DNA of 64,000 nucleotides from the NCBI RefSeq assembly GCF_002087235.1, contig NZ_MUIO01000039.1:1-64000 (forward strand), in the 5' to 3' direction. Shown in pieces: positions 61,854 through 64,000 of this stretch. Every line of letters begins with the position of its first letter. The stretch's first letter is position 1. The notes under the pieces are model-generated. The model ran no database searches and was not told the origin of the DNA. It was given only the letters and a program-made list of their open reading frames with translations. Source of the stretch: Pseudomonas floridensis (GTDB lineage: Bacteria; Pseudomonadota; Gammaproteobacteria; Pseudomonadales; Pseudomonadaceae). The position numbers and the translations under genes were made by a program.

Positions 61854-63245
61854 TTAAACGATGCCGGTGGCATAGAACGTTGCGATCACGACGAACACTG
61901 CGAGCGTCTTGATCAAAGTGATGCCGAAAATATCTTTGTATGCTTCGCGGTGAGTCAGCCCGGTCACCGCCAGCAAGGTGATCACCGCGCCGTTGTGCGG
62001 CAGGGTGTCCATACCGCCGCTGGCCATCGCCGCGACCCGGTGCAGGACCTCCAGCGGAATGTTCGCGGCGTTGGCGGCCGCGATGAAGTTTTGCGACATG
62101 GCGGCCAGCGCGATACTCATGCCGCCTGAGGCAGACCCGGTGATGCCGGCCAGCAGCGTGACGGTAATCGCTTCGTTGACCAGCGGATTGGGGATGCTTT
62201 TCAAGCCGTTGGCCAGTACCAGGAAACCTGGCAGTGAAGCGATCACTGCGCCAAAACCGTATTCGGAGGCCGTATTCATGGCGGCCAGCAGTGCGCCGCT
62301 GACGGCGCTCTTGGTGCCTTCGGCCAGCCTGCTTTGAATGGCACGGAAACCGAAGATCAACACCATCAGGATGCCGACCAGCAGTGCGGCCTCGACGGCC
62401 CAGATAGCCGTTACCTTAGCCACCTCGGTCTGCACGGGCGCAGCCATGCCAGGCAACGCCAGCGTGTGGGTTTTGCCGTACCACTGCGGAATCCACCAGG
62501 TAAACAGCAGGTTCATCACACCGACCGCCACCAGCGGCGACAGCGCGAGCCAGGGATTGGGCAGCTTCAGATCGGCTGCCGTTTCCGGCTCATTGCGCAA
62601 TTGCGTGCCATACCCTTCGCCTGCGCGTTGGGCCTTGTTGCGCTGGCGCTGCAGATAGAGCATGCCGGCACAGAACACGAAAACCGTCCCGATCAGTCCC
62701 AGCCAAGGCGCGGCCCAAGCGGTGGTGTTGAAGAAGGTGGTGGGGATGATGTTCTGGATCTGCGGTGTGCCGGGCAGGGCGTCCATGGTGAATGAGAACG
62801 CGCCCAGCGCAATGGTGGCCGGAATCAGGCGTTTGGGAATGTTGCTCTGCCTGAACATTTCGGCGGCGAACGGATACACCGCAAACACCACCACGAATAG
62901 CGAAACGCCGCCATAGGTCAACAGTGCGCAGACCAGCACGATTACCAGCATGGCCTGACTTGTACCCAGCACGCCAATGGCTGCGGCAACGATGGAACGG
63001 GAAAACCCGGACAGCTCGATCAGCTTGCCAAACACCGCGCCCAGCAGGAACACCGGAAAGTACAGCTTGATGAAGCCGACCATCTTGTCCATGAACACGC
63101 CAGTGAAGGCGGGAGCCACAGCCGAGGGATCTGTCAGCAGCACCGCACCCAGCGCAGCGATGGGCGCAAAAAGAATGACGCTGTAGCCGCGGTAGGCAGC
63201 CAACATCAGCAGCGCAAGGGCTGCCAGTGCGATGAGAACGCTCAT
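61854..63245 (-). CDS. GntP family permease, probable hydroxybutyrate transporter
   Basis: A 463-residue membrane protein with about 12-14 helices. FGKLIELSGFSRSIV, LTYGGVSLFVVVFAVYPFA, LPGTPQIQNIIPTTFF and GSASGGMSIAL are GntP/CitM-type elements. AGGAG precedes the ATG. In P. aeruginosa the homologous gene beside bdhA is thought to import 3-hydroxybutyrate, and the same order here supports that. A sigma-54 promoter lies 59 bp upstream. Confidence 0.9.
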   Translation of the reverse strand: MSVLIALAALALLMLAAYRGYSVILFAPIAALGAVLLTDPSAVAPAFTGVFMDKMVGFIKLYFPVFLLGAVFGKLIELSGFSRSIVAAAIGVLGTSQAMLVIVLVCALLTYGGVSLFVVVFAVYPFAAEMFRQSNIPKRLIPATIALGAFSFTMDALPGTPQIQNIIPTTFFNTTAWAAPWLGLIGTVFVFCAGMLYLQRQRNKAQRAGEGYGTQLRNEPETAADLKLPNPWLALSPLVAVGVMNLLFTWWIPQWYGKTHTLALPGMAAPVQTEVAKVTAIWAVEAALLVGILMVLIFGFRAIQSRLAEGTKSAVSGALLAAMNTASEYGFGAVIASLPGFLVLANGLKSIPNPLVNEAITVTLLAGITGSASGGMSIALAAMSQNFIAAANAANIPLEVLHRVAAMASGGMDTLPHNGAVITLLAVTGLTHREAYKDIFGITLIKTLAVFVVIATFYATGIV

Positions 63246-63303
63246 CGGTGTCTCCTGTTGTTATTGTTTTGGGTGAGGCACCCGCGTGCCGTCGAGCGTG
63301 TGT

Positions 63304-63319
63304 TGCGGGATTCGTGCCA
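63304..63319 (-). promoter_or_regulatory. sigma-54 promoter of the permease-bdhA operon
   Basis: On the minus strand TGGCAC-N5-CCGCA gives the invariant GG-N10-GC of -24/-12 promoters, with the -24 half a perfect TGGCACG. It lies 59 bp upstream of the permease start and next to a sigma-54 activator gene. Confidence 0.75.
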
Positions 63320-63497
63320 CAAACGCAACGTTTTGAAAGTAAAGGGGTTTATTAACTCGCGCGGGCAAAAGTCGCGAGTTTCGTCCACAAATAGAGAATT
63401 CAGGTGTGCCGTCCAGCTCGCCTTTGCTCAAGCGCCTCAAGCGAATGCTCAAGATCAAGGCATGGAGCCGATTCTCTAAAAAGAGACTGGAGTCTCG

Positions 63498-64000
63498 TTA
63501 TTGGGATTCGGCGATGCCCAGCAGTGCCATTTTCTTGTAGAGCGTCGAGCGGCCCATACCCAACTGACTGGCGGCCTGCACCACGCTGCCTGCGCATTGA
63601 CGCAAGGTGGATTCGATCAATTGCCGGTCGAATCGCTGGCGTGCCTCGCTGAACGTTTCCTGCTGCAGCAGCGGGCCGCCCGTGATGACGGCAGGCGCGG
63701 TCAACGGCGTCAGGGTGCCAATGGCGGCGTGAATGTCCTGGGCGGTCAACAACGGATCGTCACTGAGCAGCGCCGCGCGCTCCAGCACGTTACGCAGTTC
63801 ACGGATGTTGCCCGGCCACGCGTGCCGGGCGAGGACGCCCAGTGCCGCGTGCTCCAGCTCATGGTGGCTACGCAGTTCTTCGAGAATGGCTTCGCTGAGC
63901 GCTGGCAGGTCTTCGAGGCGGTCGCGCAGAGGCGGCACGTTGATGGGCAACACATTCAGTCGGTAATAGAGGTCGGCGCGGAACTCGCCGCGTGCGATCG
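63498..64000 (-). CDS. sigma-54-dependent activator, HbcR-like (partial, C-terminal part)
   Basis: About 167 C-terminal residues are in the window; the N-terminus lies beyond the right edge. The end of the AAA+ domain is clear (EFRADLYYRLN, then LPINVPPLRDRLEDLPAL and HAWPGNIRELRNVLERA), followed by the Fis-type helix-turn-helix (VVQAASQLGMGRSTLYKKM). Position beside a permease and bdhA matches hbcR of P. aeruginosa, the activator of 3-hydroxybutyrate use. It likely binds enhancer sites upstream of the promoter at 63304. Confidence 0.88.
   Translation of the reverse strand, partial: IARGEFRADLYYRLNVLPINVPPLRDRLEDLPALSEAILEELRSHHELEHAALGVLARHAWPGNIRELRNVLERAALLSDDPLLTAQDIHAAIGTLTPLTAPAVITGGPLLQQETFSEARQRFDRQLIESTLRQCAGSVVQAASQLGMGRSTLYKKMALLGIAESQ

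Noticed and set aside
1..64000. CRISPR arrays, tRNA or rRNA genes
   Set aside because: No regularly spaced repeats and no cloverleaf or rRNA-like sequence were noticed in reading either strand.

Overview
The window reads as ordinary chromosome of a fluorescent pseudomonad, most likely of the Pseudomonas syringae group. This is inferred from high GC, gene content and familiar protein sequences (galU, gor, ahpC, an MvaT/MvaU-type H-NS protein with a TTG start, mexEF-oprN, a bdhA/GntP/HbcR-like block). The species cannot be fixed from sequence alone. No rRNA, tRNA or CRISPR array was seen. Layout: 0-2.3 kb holds the tail of a GH15 glycosidase, alkB, two small unknown genes and two small lipoproteins. 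2.7-6.4 kb has galU, gor and a PAS sensor kinase. 6.4-8.6 kb has a divergent pair, a KfrA-type coiled-coil DNA-binding protein and an intact tyrosine recombinase, with two palindromes between them. 8.6-12.2 kb has ahpC and ahpF (with a candidate OxyR site), gloA and a secreted DUF4946 protein. 12.7-20.7 kb has the H-NS-like gene, a TPR protein and a mexE-mexF-oprN efflux operon on the minus strand with a candidate MexT box. 20.9-33.6 kb is a patchwork of redox and detoxification genes, each with its own regulator: AraC/aldo-keto reductase, SnoaL/SDR/dehalogenase, OPT transporter, a TetR-controlled old-yellow-enzyme plus DJ-1-like gene with three shared operators, an alpha/beta hydrolase, an ArsR gene, and an HxlR/second old-yellow-enzyme pair. 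A 141-bp MITE-like repeat lies at 25.42-25.56 kb. 34.5-44.9 kb is the most interesting metabolic region. A LysR gene is divergent from a tightly overlapping operon of two periplasmic binding proteins, a FAD-linked 2-hydroxyacid dehydrogenase, an aminotransferase, two ABC permeases, an ATPase, a thiol-dioxygenase-like cupin, and a 912-residue protein with four rhodanese-like domains followed by a cystathionine-lyase domain. This looks like uptake and breakdown of a sulfur amino acid, with sulfane-sulfur handling built into one polypeptide. 45.6-49.3 kb looks like a small, now immobile integrative element: hipBA, a C-terminally truncated P4-type integrase, near-identical arm-type repeats at both ends, and a duplicated LysR 3' end that looks like an attachment site. 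49.3-51.5 kb holds that LysR gene and a divergent oxidoreductase. 52.2-57.7 kb holds a PP-loop ATPase of unknown role, a MocR regulator that has lost its PLP lysine, and a Cas4-like nuclease/XPD-like helicase fusion. 57.8-61 kb has pgm, a parvulin and an unlinked PilU-type ATPase. 61-64 kb is a 3-hydroxybutyrate block: bdhA, a GntP-type permease with a good sigma-54 promoter, and the C-terminal part of a sigma-54 activator cut by the window edge.
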